Positions 42,547-50,198 of a DNA stretch of 57,888 bases are shown one piece after another. The DNA is taken from positions 1 through 57,888 of the forward strand of contig SEFT01000022.1 in assembly GCA_004144175.1 (NCBI GenBank), given 5' to 3'. The notes below the pieces were generated by a model, which had not been told where the DNA came from, searched no databases, and saw only the letters and a program-made list of their open reading frames with translations. The stretch comes from Sphingobacteriales bacterium (GTDB lineage: Bacteria > Bacteroidota > Bacteroidia > Chitinophagales > Chitinophagaceae). Positions within the stretch are counted from its first letter, which is position 1. Every line of letters begins with the position of its first letter. The position numbers and the translations under genes are program-made.

Positions 42547-43164
42547 TTAAAATTCTTCTTTGCTAGGTACGGTGCGGAAAACTACATCCCAAAGTACCGA
42601 GCTTACACCAAATCCCTTATCAGGTGCCTTGTAGTGGTGCAGGTGGTGGTTGCGCCACAGGGCCTTCAGGAACTTTGGCGGTGCAAAAGCATGTATCGCA
42701 TAGTGCATAGAACCATACATCAGGTAGCCGAACAAAAACCCCGGAAAAAATGCCAGCGCATTCCAGCTCATCAGCGAGAACAGACCTGAAAATATAAGCG
42801 TAGCAATAATAAGGCTGGGTACCGGCGGCATGAACAGGCGCTCTTTATCGCGCGGAAACTCGTGGTGTACGCCATGCAATGTATAGATCATACGCCTTGC
42901 CCTTGGTTTCTCCACGATCATATGGAACAGGTGGCGGTGCATCATATACTCGAACAGGCTCCAGAAAAGCGCGCCTCCGGCAAATAGCAATGTCAGATTG
43001 CCAATAGACAGACCTTTGTAGGCAGCACCATAGTAAAGCATAAGCGCTATAACAGGGAAGTATATGCTGTAGATAACCAAAGGATGTGTCTTGGTCATCA
43101 TCTCCATATACTCACTCTGAAACAGTCTTGCTTGTCCTTTATTTTTTATTTTCTCAAAATGCAT
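42547..43164 (-). CDS. Fatty-acid hydroxylase superfamily protein (FA2H-like)
   Basis: Integral membrane di-iron enzyme of the sterol desaturase/FA2H superfamily, 205 residues with about four helices. The eight-histidine pattern is intact: HRHLFH, HGVHH, HYAIH, and HHLHH. FA2H-type enzymes hydroxylate fatty acyl chains at the 2-position; in Bacteroidota this could act on sphingolipid or lipid A acyl chains, which is inference. The gene follows the RND transporter by 46 bases and is probably in the same transcript. Confidence 0.83.
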   Translation of the reverse strand: MHFEKIKNKGQARLFQSEYMEMMTKTHPLVIYSIYFPVIALMLYYGAAYKGLSIGNLTLLFAGGALFWSLFEYMMHRHLFHMIVEKPRARRMIYTLHGVHHEFPRDKERLFMPPVPSLIIATLIFSGLFSLMSWNALAFFPGFLFGYLMYGSMHYAIHAFAPPKFLKALWRNHHLHHYKAPDKGFGVSSVLWDVVFRTVPSKEEF

Positions 43165-43210
43165 AGGTGTGTGTGTCGGGACTTCTACGATATAAAACTA
43201 CTACTAATCT

Positions 43211-45577
43211 TTAATTCTTCTTTTCTTCGGGCTCTTCTTCCTCTATCATCCACTGCGGGCCCTTATTTTTCTTCAGCACTTTGTCCATCCACATCAGCAG
43301 GGCCGGTTGCAGGGTCAGGTTGGTAATCATAGCCAGTAAAAGCGTTAGCGATGTCAGGTAGCCTAAAGATTTTGTGCCATCAAACTGCGAAAGCGCAAAA
43401 ACACCGAATCCTGCTATCAATATAAGCGACGTATATATAATGCTTAAGCCGGTGTCGAATATGGTTTTCTTCACCGTGAGCGCTATATTATCGTCGTGCT
43501 TCGCCAGCTCTTGCTTAAAGTTGACTAGGAACCTGATTGTTACATCAATTGTTATGCCTAATGCTACGCTAAATACCAGCACCGTAGACGGCTTAATAGG
43601 TATCCCCACCCAGCCCATAAGCCCGGCGGTGATCAAAAGCGGAACTATATTAATAACAACCGATATTAATAAGATACGCCAGGAGCGGAATAATGCGATC
43701 ATACAGCCGAAGATCATAATGAAGGCCAGTATGAGGCTATCGCGCAAACTGTTAATGATAAATTTACTTCCCTCGAGGAAAACGATGCTGGTTCCCGTGA
43801 AGGTCACATCATATTTGCTGCTGTCAAACAGTTCGTAGGTCTTGGGGCGGATGCTGTCTAATAATACCGGCAGGCGCTTAGAGCCTACATCGGCCATGCT
43901 CACGCTGATACGAGTCTTTTGCTTGGTGCTGTCCATAAACGCGCTTATCAGCTTATTGAACATGCTGCTGTTGCCTTCGCCACCCTTCATGCGCAAGTAG
44001 GGCTGTATGAATGCCGCATCGAACATATTAGGAATAGCATAGCTGGCGCTGTCGCCATCGTAATAGGCCTGGCGGGCAAATTTCACACCTTCGGTGATGG
44101 ACAGCGAGTGCCCTATCTCGGGAAACTGTTTCAGGAACGCGTTTAGCTCATCCACCTTTTGAAGCACAGCTAGCGATACTGCTCCGTTCTTCTTACGGGT
44201 ATCTACTACTATCTCCAATGGCATCACACCACGGAAGTTCTTTTCGAAAAATTTCAGGTCAAGGTAAACTTTATCATCCTTCGGAAGGTCGTCTACGATA
44301 TGGCCTACTGTATTCAGGCGCATTATACCTATCACCGAAAAGATGGATATAGCAATGGTGAAACCGTATATCCAGGGACGGTGGCTGAATACCCAGTTGG
44401 TAACCGTCTCCAGCAGGTTGTTCATCCACTTGCTCTCGAGGTAGCTGGTATGGCGGCCCTTAGGTGCAGGAAGGAAGCTGAATAACGCAGGAATAAATAT
44501 GAGCGATATAAAGAAGATCGCCATGATGTTGATACCGGCCACAAGACCGAATTCCTTCAGGATGGCGCTCTTGGTAAAGTAGAATACGCCAAAACCAATA
44601 GCAGCCGTCAGGTTGGTAAACAGCGTAACGATACCCATGCGGTCTATCATCCGCACCAGCGATTTGGTCTTGTTCTGGTGGCTGTTGTACTCGGAGTGGT
44701 ATTTATTGAGGAAGTAAACACAGTTAGGGATACCAATAACGACTATAAGCGGTGGTATCAGTGCCGTAAGTAAGGTGATCTTATAACCCAGCAGCACAAT
44801 AGTAGCCATGCTCCACACCACGCCGATAGCCACTACCAGCATCGACGCCAGTACTGCTATGAATGAGCGGAAGAATATAGCCAGGATGACAGCCGTAAGT
44901 ACAAACGACATGATGAGGAACATCCGCATCTCCTGCTGCACCTGCGTAGCCATCATAGTACGGATGAGCGGCAGGCCTGAGTAATGCATATCGGTATTAT
45001 GCTTCTTACCAAATGCATCGGCATGTTCCAGTATCTCGTTCACTACTTTGGTACGGTCCTTCGAGTTGAGCACCTGCTTGTCTATACGCAGCGCCATCAG
45101 GAATGCTTTGCTATCGGGGTTGTAAAGGAAGCCGCGATAGAAAGGAAGATTATAGAAAAGGTCGCGGATGCTATCTGTATTAGAAATAGGTAAGGTAGCT
45201 ACCAGCTTTTGCGTCTTTAGCTTGTCGGTCAGGGTATCTTTTACCAGTGTAATGGCACCCGGTACACTCAGGACATTTTCTACTGCATTTACTTTTTCCA
45301 GCTTCTGCACCAGGGCAGCATAGTCATTAAAAAAATCGGCATCGAAGAACTTATCGGTCTGCACACCGATCACCATCATATTGCCGTCTTCACCAAACTG
45401 CTTACGAAAACGCTGATAGTCCTGGTACTTGGGATTATCGGTAGGTATGGCATTAGTAAACTCATAGCTCAGCTCTACCTTACTGGCAAAATACCCCATT
45501 ACGGCGGTAGCTGCCAGCAGGGCAACCAATAAAACTACACGAAACTTAATAACAAAAGCCGCTATACGATGCCACAT
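43211..45577 (-). CDS. RND/MMPL family transporter (HAE3-like)
   Basis: 788 residues, two repeated halves of six helices each, with large periplasmic loops between helix 1 and 2 (about 40-215) and 7 and 8. The start FVIKFRVVLLVALLAATAV is the first helix. The N-half has the cluster LGYKITLLTALIPPLIVVIGI and a Tyr-rich loop. The C-half has FSVALGITIDVTIRFLVNFK. Among the HAE3/MMPL exporters, lipid or sterol-like substrates are common; the actual cargo is unknown. The downstream FA2H-like enzyme suggests an envelope-lipid theme. Promoter TACTTTTG at 45611-45604. Confidence 0.85.
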   Translation of the reverse strand: MWHRIAAFVIKFRVVLLVALLAATAVMGYFASKVELSYEFTNAIPTDNPKYQDYQRFRKQFGEDGNMMVIGVQTDKFFDADFFNDYAALVQKLEKVNAVENVLSVPGAITLVKDTLTDKLKTQKLVATLPISNTDSIRDLFYNLPFYRGFLYNPDSKAFLMALRIDKQVLNSKDRTKVVNEILEHADAFGKKHNTDMHYSGLPLIRTMMATQVQQEMRMFLIMSFVLTAVILAIFFRSFIAVLASMLVVAIGVVWSMATIVLLGYKITLLTALIPPLIVVIGIPNCVYFLNKYHSEYNSHQNKTKSLVRMIDRMGIVTLFTNLTAAIGFGVFYFTKSAILKEFGLVAGINIMAIFFISLIFIPALFSFLPAPKGRHTSYLESKWMNNLLETVTNWVFSHRPWIYGFTIAISIFSVIGIMRLNTVGHIVDDLPKDDKVYLDLKFFEKNFRGVMPLEIVVDTRKKNGAVSLAVLQKVDELNAFLKQFPEIGHSLSITEGVKFARQAYYDGDSASYAIPNMFDAAFIQPYLRMKGGEGNSSMFNKLISAFMDSTKQKTRISVSMADVGSKRLPVLLDSIRPKTYELFDSSKYDVTFTGTSIVFLEGSKFIINSLRDSLILAFIMIFGCMIALFRSWRILLISVVINIVPLLITAGLMGWVGIPIKPSTVLVFSVALGITIDVTIRFLVNFKQELAKHDDNIALTVKKTIFDTGLSIIYTSLILIAGFGVFALSQFDGTKSLGYLTSLTLLLAMITNLTLQPALLMWMDKVLKKNKGPQWMIEEEEPEEKKN

Positions 45578-45603
45578 GAAGAGAAATCAAATAAATGTGG
45601 GCG

Positions 45604-45611
45604 CAAAAGTA
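45604..45611 (-). promoter_or_regulatory. -7 element of RND-hydroxylase operon
   Basis: TACTTTTG followed by GCGCCC on the minus strand, 26 bases before the ATG at 45577. Confidence 0.6.
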
Positions 45612-45667
45612 ATGAAATGTAATTACTTACTTTCCGGGCGTATTATAGCTGTGTTTGATAGTGGCAT

Positions 45668-46147
45668 TTACTTTCTTATGGTGTATACAGCCTTGTATCC
45701 CATTTGCAAAACAGTGTCAAGTTCAGGCACGCGGCCATTTAATCGTAAGGACGAAGGTTCGATATAAAGTTGGGTGCCGCCGCATCCATCTGGTCTGCCG
45801 CTGACTGAATAGGTAAACGTATCGGCGTCATAATCAGGCCATTGTACAATCGTAGAATTACATTTTGGGCCGTTAATTGTCCCTAATTCGTAAGGCTGAA
45901 AGCGAAAGATACCCTCCTCCTGCAGAAGATACTTTCCTCTTTTGTCATTACAAGGCTGTAGCACGCGTATGCCTGACGTATCCAGGCGGCTCGTGTCGTT
46001 TACCAAAATCAAATTATTGTAGTTGTTGTCTCTCACAACAAAACCAAAGGTTTCCAGCCCTTCGTGCAGCGGTGGATCACAAACCATTTCCGGTTCTTTT
46101 TGGCAGGATGCAATTAGAAATAATAGAATCAAGGGTAGATAGCGCAT
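45668..46147 (-). CDS. Tandem lipoprotein paralogue 3
   Basis: 159 residues. Lipoprotein signal MRYLPLILLFLIASC (Cys15). It shares layout with the two upstream genes: a C-x-P-P segment, a phrase GFVVRDNNYNNLILVND resembling TGFIVRQHSAAS in copy 1, a conserved QPCN/QACN block, WPDYDADTFTYSVSG matching WNAIDVDTLTYRT, and a C-terminal LYIEPSSLRLNGRVPELD matching SIDTSSLMLNGERV. Unknown function, probably outer-membrane or periplasmic. Confidence 0.7.
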   Translation of the reverse strand: MRYLPLILLFLIASCQKEPEMVCDPPLHEGLETFGFVVRDNNYNNLILVNDTSRLDTSGIRVLQPCNDKRGKYLLQEEGIFRFQPYELGTINGPKCNSTIVQWPDYDADTFTYSVSGRPDGCGGTQLYIEPSSLRLNGRVPELDTVLQMGYKAVYTIRK

Positions 46148-46152
46148 AGGAT

Positions 46153-46628
46153 TTATTTATTTAGCGTAAGTATATAAGGATCATTATATGCAGTGTCCGG
46201 AAGCATCTTCCGGCCATTGCAAAAAAACTCTTTGATAACATGTGACCTACCGCAACCTACCTGTTCGTAAGAGTGTGTAATGCTAACGGTATCTATATCG
46301 GAATTTTTCCACTCCAAGTAGAAAACACTGCACATGTTCACACGATCAGTAGTGAGATCTGTATAAAAACGTAACGCACCTCTGAGTGTATCTGCAGCAG
46401 TTTTACCTTGATGACAGGCTTGAATAATACTGATACCGCTGACTCTACTGTAGTCAGAAATTAATAAATTCTCTCCCGCACTATCCCTTGGAATGAACCG
46501 GAACATGTGCAATGTAGTGGGCGGAGGGGGAAATCACAATAATTGCGATCAACATTCCCTTTCTTTTCGCACGAACTTAGTATTAATGCTGATACGCCAA
46601 GGATAAGGTAACGGTTTGGAAGCGCCAT
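46153..46628 (-). pseudogene. Tandem lipoprotein paralogue 2, frameshifted in a C5 run
   Basis: From ATG 46628 the minus strand encodes MALPNRYLILGVSALILSSC, a clear lipoprotein signal, then EKKGNVDRNYCDFP. The frame then goes wrong at the C5 run (minus strand; G5 at 46526-46530 on plus). One extra C restores P-P-P-P-T-T-L-H-M-F-R-F and continues through the reading frame 46512-46153, which ends DTAYNDPYILTLNK. The restored protein would be 158 residues, matching paralogues of 155 and 159. The start is 12 bases after the stop of paralogue 1. It shares the Q-A-C-H and DIDTVS blocks with its relatives. Confidence 0.65.
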
Positions 46629-46639
46629 ATCTAAAGCTA

Positions 46640-47107
46640 CTATTTTATAAATGCATATACATCAGGGTTAATAATGTCTCTGTGCACTCTTTCGCCGTTC
46701 AGCATGAGGGAGGAAGTATCTATAGAATAAGTACAGTAGCACAGCCCTGTTGATACAAGTGTGCGGTAGGTCAACGTATCCACGTCGATAGCATTCCATT
46801 TCAGGTACAAAGTATTACATGCCGATGTGGCGGAGATATTGAAACGGATAGTGCCCTCATTTTCGACATGCTCCGTCTCCACAACCTGACCGTTACATGC
46901 CTGGGTAACTATTAAGCTGTTTGCCTTCAATATATTAGAAACCGAAGCGGCTGAATGCTGGCGGACAATGAAACCTGTCGTACTCAGATTCCCGTCAGGA
47001 GGTTTTACTCCCGCACAGGGATCAATAGAGGGCTGCGGCTTCTTACCACAAGCAGCAAGCATACAAATGCATACTAAGGCAGTCGATAAACGAATATGCT
47101 TCAACAT
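46640..47107 (-). CDS. Tandem lipoprotein paralogue 1
   Basis: 155 residues with lipoprotein signal MLKHIRLSTALVCICMLAAC (Cys20). Mature part: CAGVKPPDGNLSTTGFIVRQ, a QACNG block, W-N-A-I-D-V-D-T-L-T-Y-R-T, and SSLMLNGERVHRDI. It is the first gene of a three-gene tandem array of related lipoproteins. Function unknown; several Cys residues outside the lipobox could form disulfides. Confidence 0.7.
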   Translation of the reverse strand: MLKHIRLSTALVCICMLAACGKKPQPSIDPCAGVKPPDGNLSTTGFIVRQHSAASVSNILKANSLIVTQACNGQVVETEHVENEGTIRFNISATSACNTLYLKWNAIDVDTLTYRTLVSTGLCYCTYSIDTSSLMLNGERVHRDIINPDVYAFIK

Positions 47108-47153
47108 AAATAAGGCTATTTATGTATAAAGACGTAAATCTGCGCCCGCGCCT

Positions 47154-47936
47154 TTAGAGAATTATAAATTTATCTGCATCGTTCAGGAAGGGGAACTGTT
47201 TCCGGGTATCAGCTACTTTATCTTTTTCCAGCGTTATGGTATATACCGCTGCATCATTTGACTGCTGCCAGATCGTTTCGCCCAACGGGCCAAATACGCT
47301 GCTATCGCCCGTGTAGGTAATGTCTTTACCATCTTTACCTACGCGATTTACGCCTATCACATAGCTTTGGTTCTCGATGGCCCTTGCCTGCAGCAAGGTT
47401 TTCCAGGCCAGGCTGCGGCGTTCGGGCCAGTTGGCTACATATACCAGCACATCATATTCATCGCCTTGGTTTCGCGCCCATACCGGGAAGCGCAGGTCGT
47501 AGCACACCTGTAGACATATGCGGAAACCCTTTACGGAAGCAATCAGCCTTCTTTCGCCGGCACTATAATGCAGGTTTTCTTCGGCATAGGCAAACAGGTG
47601 GCGTTTATCGTATTGGCCCATCTTACCGTCAGGCTGCACCCACAGCAGGCGATTATAGTATTTACCATTGTCCTCTATTATCAGGCTGCCAGTGATGATA
47701 CAGCGGTGCTTCTTCGCCATGTCTTTCATCCACTGCACCGACGGGCCGTCCATCGTTTCGGCCAGTGCCTCGGGCCGCATGCTAAAGCCTGTAGTGAACA
47801 TCTCGGGCAGTATCACTACCTCCTTTTTCTCCTGTATCTGGTCTATATAGGTTGTGTATTGCTCCAGGTTGGCGGCTTTATCTTCCCAAACTATGTCGGG
47901 CTGTATGATGCTGATGTTCAGTTGCGATGCGGACAT
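47154..47936 (-). CDS. Carbon-nitrogen hydrolase, omega-amidase (YafV/NIT2-like)
   Basis: Nitrilase-superfamily hydrolase; likely deaminates alpha-ketoglutaramate, as E. coli YafV does. The Glu-Lys-Cys triad is intact: Glu in VILPEMFTTGFS, Lys in YDKRHLF, Cys in LQVCYDLRFP. The 260 residues and the VGVNRVG-like phrase GVNRVGKDG, followed by YTGDSS, fit the omega-amidase group. ATG at 47936. It lies 57 bases downstream of feoB on the same strand and may be read from the feoB promoter. Confidence 0.88.
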   Translation of the reverse strand: MSASQLNISIIQPDIVWEDKAANLEQYTTYIDQIQEKKEVVILPEMFTTGFSMRPEALAETMDGPSVQWMKDMAKKHRCIITGSLIIEDNGKYYNRLLWVQPDGKMGQYDKRHLFAYAEENLHYSAGERRLIASVKGFRICLQVCYDLRFPVWARNQGDEYDVLVYVANWPERRSLAWKTLLQARAIENQSYVIGVNRVGKDGKDITYTGDSSVFGPLGETIWQQSNDAAVYTITLEKDKVADTRKQFPFLNDADKFIIL

Positions 47937-47993
47937 GATGAAATACTTCTGATATTCAAAAATGAGGAATAGAACGCTAAAAGAAAAATACTG

Positions 47994-50111
47994 TTAGCTG
48001 AATAGCTGGTACATAGCGAATGCACTGAGGTATGCTATGACAAACATATATACGAACTGCACCAGCGGGTATACCCAGCTTTGGGTCTCACGCTTTACAA
48101 TAGCCAGCGTACTCATACACTGCATAGAGAACACATAGAACACCAGCAGCGACAATCCGGCTGCCAGCGTGTACACCGGCGTACCATCAGCGCGTTGTGC
48201 TGAGCGCATCTTATCGCGCAGGGTAGCGTCTACATTATCGTCGTCAGCCACGCTATATAGCGTGGCCATAGTACCTACAAATACTTCACGCGCTGCAAAG
48301 GATGTGATAAGGGCAATGCCGATCTTCCAGTCATAACCCAGGGGGCTGATGAATGGCTCAATGCCATGGCCCATGATGCCTGCAAAAGAGTTTTCGAGCT
48401 TTGCAGTTTGCAGGTCTTTATCCAGTTGGTAAGCGCTATTCGGGAACCGTTGTTTTAATCCTGCATAACGCTCTTCTACTGCCTTTATGCGACCAGGAGG
48501 GCCAAAAGACGCCAGTGCCCAGAGCAGCAACGATATCACCATGATAACCTTACCGGCATCCAGCACAAATATCTTTGCCTTTTCTATCATTGTGATGCCT
48601 ACATTTTTCCAGCGCGGTGCACGGTACACAGGCAGTTCCATCAGGAAGAACGTACGCTCTTTTACCTTGATAAATATATGGAGCACCCAGGCTACCAACA
48701 GCGCCATAAAGAAGCCCAGCAGGTATAGTCCCATCAGCACAAGGCCTTGCAGGTTGAAGATCCAGATGCTTTTATCAGGTATCACCAGCCCTATCAATAT
48801 GGTATACACAGGCAACCTCGCCGAACAACTCATCAGCGGCGTTACCATAATGGTGATCAGTCGCTCCTTTCGGTTTTGGATGGTACGGGCAGCCATGATG
48901 GCGGGCACCGCGCAGGCCATGCCGCTGATGAGTGGCATTACGGAGCGCCCGTTGAGCCCTACGCTTCGCATCAGCCTATCGGTAAGGAAGCTGATACGCG
49001 CCATGTAGCCGCTGTCCTCTAGTATGGTGATAAACCCAAACAGCAGCATGATCTGCGGAATGAATACCGCTATACCGCTGATGCCGGCCAGCAGGCCATT
49101 TATCAATATATCTTTAACGATGCCTTCGGGCAGGATGTCGCCCAGCCAGCCGCTTACGTAGCTAAATCCGGCTTCCACCCAATCCATAGGGTACTCAGCC
49201 AGCCAAAAGATACTCTGGAACAGCAGGAACAGTACTACCAGCAATACCAGGTTGCCCCACAGCGGATGCAGCAGCAGTTTATCTATCCGCTCGCTCATAA
49301 TGCTTCGCTTCAGCGGACTATCTTCTACCACGCACTGCTGCATGATATGGCCTATCCTTTGGTAACGCTGCATTATTTCTTCGGCCTGCACTTTCGCTTT
49401 GTGGAAGTTGGCCTGATCGGCCAGTGCGCCAATCTGTATGCGCTGTGCTGCATTCAGGTAGGTCACGTCCAGGTAGTTGCAGGCTGTATGCAGGGCGCTA
49501 TACGCTGAGCTGAGCTTGCACAGCTGCTTTATTTCCAGTATCCAGGATCCTGTAAGGGCAACTGTATCTATAAACTCTGCAGCTGCTATCTTTTGTCCTG
49601 ATGCATGTACATCGGCTATCGCTTTTTTCAGCTGGCCGATGCCCTTGTTCTTGCGTGGGTTGATGGCCACCACAGGCACGCCCATCATCCTTTCCAACCC
49701 TGCCAATTCGATGCTGATACCCTTTTTCCGGGCGATATCATTCATAGTAAGCGCAATGACCACCGGTATCTTCAGGTCCATTATCTGCGAACAGAAAAGG
49801 AGATTGCGCTTCAGGTTGGCAGCATCGGCTATTACCACCACCATATCAGGGCGGTCGGTATTGTCCGGGTTCAGCAGTACTTCGCAGGTTACCTGCTCAT
49901 CGGCACTTTTGGGGTACAGGCTATAAGTACCCGGCAGGTCGATGATCTGAGCCGTAAGTGAATCGGTGATGGTAGATGAACCGGTTTTTTTGTCGACAGT
50001 AACGCCGGGGAAATTGCCTACTTTTTGGTTCAGGCCTGTAAGGGCATTGAACAAAGAGCTTTTTCCGCTGTTGGGGTTACCTACTAATGCTATTGTAAAC
50101 CGGCGCTGCAT
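47994..50111 (-). CDS. feoB: Ferrous iron transporter FeoB
   Basis: Inner-membrane Fe2+ transporter, 705 residues. The N-terminal GTPase domain has G1 GNPNSGKSSLF, G3 DLPGTYSL and the G4-like ALTMNDIARK. The GDI-like linker follows, then the FeoB membrane core with about eight or more helices and the two Gate regions (MPLISGMACAVPAIMAARTI and LMSCSARLPVYTILIGL). feoA is not adjacent. The true start is ATG 50111; the TTG at 50114 is unnecessary. The -7 element lies 11 bases upstream. Expected to be repressed by the DtxR/MntR-type regulator at 3.3 kb, an inference. Confidence 0.96.
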   Translation of the reverse strand: MQRRFTIALVGNPNSGKSSLFNALTGLNQKVGNFPGVTVDKKTGSSTITDSLTAQIIDLPGTYSLYPKSADEQVTCEVLLNPDNTDRPDMVVVIADAANLKRNLLFCSQIMDLKIPVVIALTMNDIARKKGISIELAGLERMMGVPVVAINPRKNKGIGQLKKAIADVHASGQKIAAAEFIDTVALTGSWILEIKQLCKLSSAYSALHTACNYLDVTYLNAAQRIQIGALADQANFHKAKVQAEEIMQRYQRIGHIMQQCVVEDSPLKRSIMSERIDKLLLHPLWGNLVLLVVLFLLFQSIFWLAEYPMDWVEAGFSYVSGWLGDILPEGIVKDILINGLLAGISGIAVFIPQIMLLFGFITILEDSGYMARISFLTDRLMRSVGLNGRSVMPLISGMACAVPAIMAARTIQNRKERLITIMVTPLMSCSARLPVYTILIGLVIPDKSIWIFNLQGLVLMGLYLLGFFMALLVAWVLHIFIKVKERTFFLMELPVYRAPRWKNVGITMIEKAKIFVLDAGKVIMVISLLLWALASFGPPGRIKAVEERYAGLKQRFPNSAYQLDKDLQTAKLENSFAGIMGHGIEPFISPLGYDWKIGIALITSFAAREVFVGTMATLYSVADDDNVDATLRDKMRSAQRADGTPVYTLAAGLSLLVFYVFSMQCMSTLAIVKRETQSWVYPLVQFVYMFVIAYLSAFAMYQLFS

Positions 50112-50122
50112 CAATGAGAGCG

Positions 50123-50130
50123 CAAAGTTA
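50123..50130 (-). promoter_or_regulatory. -7 element of feoB, short leader
   Basis: TAACTTTG then GCGCTC on the minus strand, ending 11 bases before the ATG at 50111. Confidence 0.6.
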
Positions 50131-50198
50131 CCAATAGATTACCGCTCTTGTACAGAATTGATTAACAGTAAAATAATTTTCCCGAAAATGAAAATCGG

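Noticed and set aside
50115-50198. Binding site for the metal repressor near feoB
   Set aside because: No clear inverted repeat beyond AT-rich chance matches.
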